Positions 14,925 through 16,753 of a DNA stretch of 16,753 nucleotides are shown piece after piece. The translations under genes and the position numbers were made by a program. Source of the DNA: an uncultured Clostridia bacterium (GTDB lineage Bacteria > Bacillota > Clostridia > Oscillospirales > Ruminococcaceae). Positions within the stretch are counted from its first letter, which is position 1, and each line of letters opens with the position of its first letter. Location: assembly GCA_944388825.1 (NCBI GenBank), contig CALXKG010000126.1:1-16753 (forward strand). The letters are read 5' to 3'. Under the pieces are notes generated by a model. It searched no databases, was not told the origin of the DNA, and saw nothing but the letters and a program-made list of their open reading frames with translations.

Positions 14925-16753
14925 ATGAAAAAGCAGGAAGGCATCATCAGGCGGCAGATCGGCGAGCGGATCCGGCAGCGCCGCCGGGAACTGGGGCTGT
15001 CGGCCGAAGCGCTGGCCCGCCGCCTCGGGGTCAGCAAATCGACTGTCGGCCGGTATGAACAGATGGGCGTGTCCCCCGAGCGGACGGGGGTGCTGATCTC
15101 GCTGGCCGACGTGCTGGACGTCAGCTTCGACTGGCTGGCGGGCGGCGGCCCTTCCGAGGGGACGCGGTCGGTGACTGCCTATTCCCGTGAGCTGGAGGAA
15201 CATATCCGCCGCGCGCTGACCCGCATCCGCCGGGCGGGACTGGAGCGGGAACAGGAAGAGGTGTTTATCGGGGCGCTGGGGTGCTTTATCGACTACTTCG
15301 GGGTGATGGCGGGGCATTACGGCAAGGCGGTGCGGGCGCTGGACGACCTGGAAAAGGACGCGGCGGTGCAGGCCCCCCTTTCCCGCTACCGGCTGGAGAC
15401 GGACGACCTGGGCGGCGAGCTGTACCGGCGGGAAATGCTGGGGCCGGTCGAGCGGCTCAAGGAGATGGCCGACTGTATGCTCCATCTGTACGGCGACAGC
15501 GCTTCCCGGTATTATGCCGCCCTTTCCCGCGCCGCCGGCGGCGAGCGGCCGTTTGAGCCGGAAAAGGGCAGGGGTTCGGTGCGGCAGAAGGGCCGCAAAT
15601 GGTACTACCGCTTTTATATGGCCGACGGCAGCGGGCGGATGGTCCAGCGGGAGTTTGCCGGCGGCGAGAGCCGGATGGAGACGGAAGCGATGCTGCGGCG
15701 GGCGATCAGCGATTATGAGCACGGCGGGATCCCTTCCAGCAGCGTGACACTGGGGAAACTTTTAGACCTCTGGATCGAAGATGAGCTGCGGGGGAGCAAT
15801 AAGTCCAACGGCACCCTTTCCCTGTACCAGGGGGTTGTCAACCGGATCAAACAGCACCCGCTTGGCCGCCGCAGGCTCCGCTCGATCACGCCGGAAGACC
15901 TGCAGGGGTATATCGACTACCTCTGCGCCGCCGGGAAGGAGACGGGCGGCGGGCAGGGGCCGCTCAGCGTCGGGTATATCCGGGTCTACCAGGCGGTGCT
16001 GCAGAGCGCCTTCCGGTTCGCGGTTTTTCCGGGGAAGCTGCTGGCCTATAACCCGATGCAGTATGTCGCCCGCCGGGACAAGCCCGCCCAGACCGGCCTT
16101 TTCGCCGGGGAGGACAAGCGCCGGGAGACGATCACCCGGGAACAGTTTAAAGCCCTCTGCGACGCCCTGTCCGGCCATCCGGTCCTGCTGCCGGTGCAGA
16201 TCGCCTACTATACCGGCTTACGGCTGGGGGAGGTCTGCGCCCTCACCTGGGAGGACGTCGACTTTGAAGGGCATATGCTGACGGTGCGGCGGAGTATGCG
16301 CTACAACGGCGCGACCCACCGGACCGAGCTGGGCGCCCCCAAACGGGCAAAGGTCCGCACCGTCGCTTTCGGGGAGACGCTGGAAAGGATCCTGCGGGCG
16401 GCCAGGGCGGCGGACGGGGAAGGCGCGCCCGGCCGCTGCCGCAGCTGCTATAAGGTCTTTACCGACAAGGGCCGCCGCCACTACGGGCTTTTTACGCTGG
16501 AGGCGGGGGAAACGCCGCTGGAAGGGTATATCCCGCTGGATTTTGTATGCAGGCGGGAGGACGGCGGCTTCATCGCCCCCGACCTGGTCGAAAAAACCTG
16601 CCGCAAGGTGGCCAGGGAGGTGCCGGAGCTTTCCCATTTCCATTTCCATATGCTCCGGCATACCTACACCAGCAACCTTTTGAGCAGCGGCGCGTCGCCC
16701 AAAGACGTACAGGAGCTGCTGGGCCACGCGGACGTGTCGACGACGATGAACGT
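14925..16753 (+). CDS. XRE helix-turn-helix / tyrosine recombinase fusion (3' end off window)
   Basis: One uninterrupted frame of 609 complete codons. Residues 12-74 are an XRE-type helix-turn-helix (IGERIRQRRRELGLS, LARRLGVSKSTVGRYEQ). Residues 84-205 are a helical region I do not recognise. Residues 214-268 (GRGSVRQKGRKWYYRFYMADG) look like an integrase arm-type DNA-binding domain. Residues 273-385 look like the SAM-like core-binding domain and 402 onward is the catalytic domain. Recombinase residues are R433 (TGLRLGE), probable K473, H575 and R578 (HMLRHTY) and H601 (LLGHADV); the catalytic Tyr is expected one or two codons past the window end. The ATG at 14925 follows AAGGTGG. A site-specific integrase of an ICE or prophage is the natural reading. 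The N-terminal XRE domain suggests a self-regulating enzyme, but that is inference. Base composition is like the neighbours. Confidence 0.9.
   Translation, partial: MKKQEGIIRRQIGERIRQRRRELGLSAEALARRLGVSKSTVGRYEQMGVSPERTGVLISLADVLDVSFDWLAGGGPSEGTRSVTAYSRELEEHIRRALTRIRRAGLEREQEEVFIGALGCFIDYFGVMAGHYGKAVRALDDLEKDAAVQAPLSRYRLETDDLGGELYRREMLGPVERLKEMADCMLHLYGDSASRYYAALSRAAGGERPFEPEKGRGSVRQKGRKWYYRFYMADGSGRMVQREFAGGESRMETEAMLRRAISDYEHGGIPSSSVTLGKLLDLWIEDELRGSNKSNGTLSLYQGVVNRIKQHPLGRRRLRSITPEDLQGYIDYLCAAGKETGGGQGPLSVGYIRVYQAVLQSAFRFAVFPGKLLAYNPMQYVARRDKPAQTGLFAGEDKRRETITREQFKALCDALSGHPVLLPVQIAYYTGLRLGEVCALTWEDVDFEGHMLTVRRSMRYNGATHRTELGAPKRAKVRTVAFGETLERILRAARAADGEGAPGRCRSCYKVFTDKGRRHYGLFTLEAGETPLEGYIPLDFVCRREDGGFIAPDLVEKTCRKVAREVPELSHFHFHMLRHTYTSNLLSSGASPKDVQELLGHADVSTTMN

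Noticed and set aside
1..16753. tRNA, rRNA or CRISPR array
   Set aside because: I saw no cloverleaf, rRNA signature or regularly spaced direct repeats on either strand, though a dedicated search was not possible.

Overview
The window reads as chromosome of a high-GC, anaerobic Clostridia-type Firmicute (Oscillospiraceae/Ruminococcaceae-like). This rests on the [FeFe]-hydrogenase maturation genes, AGGAGG-type ribosome binding sites, consensus sigma-A promoters, a TelA/XpaC gene pair, and GC-rich intergenic hairpin repeats of a type I recall from gut Clostridia. The genus cannot be fixed from this sequence.

Layout. (1) Positions 1-4079, minus strand: a TM1266-family small regulator, then hydE, hydG and hydF (3' end of hydF off the window). 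This is the set of three maturases that build the 2Fe subcluster of the [FeFe]-hydrogenase H-cluster. A consensus promoter (4051-4079) is followed by a ~140-nt leader that contains a well-formed intrinsic terminator before the first gene, and a second hairpin separates hydG from hydF. (2) 4080-4311: a divergent control region with a 13-bp perfect inverted repeat and a plus-strand promoter. (3) 4312-6919, plus: an XpaC-family membrane protein and a TelA-family toxic-anion-resistance protein. (4) 6920-7505: no gene, but terminators and a ~247-bp nested inverted-repeat element. (5) 7506-9562, minus: a GH30 glycosidase and a GNAT acetyltransferase behind a clear promoter. (6) 9626-14872, plus: an aromatic amino-acid operon encoding an AroB-AroA fusion, AroC, prephenate dehydratase and shikimate kinase. 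It has a consensus promoter, a small terminator-like hairpin in the leader, and a terminator at the end. (7) 14925 to the end, plus: one long open frame that joins an XRE-type helix-turn-helix to a tyrosine recombinase. This suggests the edge of an integrated element running off the right side.

How the genes work together: regions 1 and 6 are the coherent modules. HydE, HydG and HydF assemble the hydrogenase cofactor, although no hydrogenase gene is in view. The aro operon supplies shikimate-pathway steps 2, 5, 6 and 7 (AroB, AroK, AroA, AroC), then directs chorismate-derived prephenate toward phenylalanine. DAHP synthase, dehydroquinase, shikimate dehydrogenase and chorismate mutase must be encoded elsewhere.

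Most worth a second look: the candidate attenuator in the hyd leader, the AroB-AroA fusion, the XRE-integrase fusion, the inverted-repeat operator candidate at 4117-4166, and the nested repeat element at 7109-7355.
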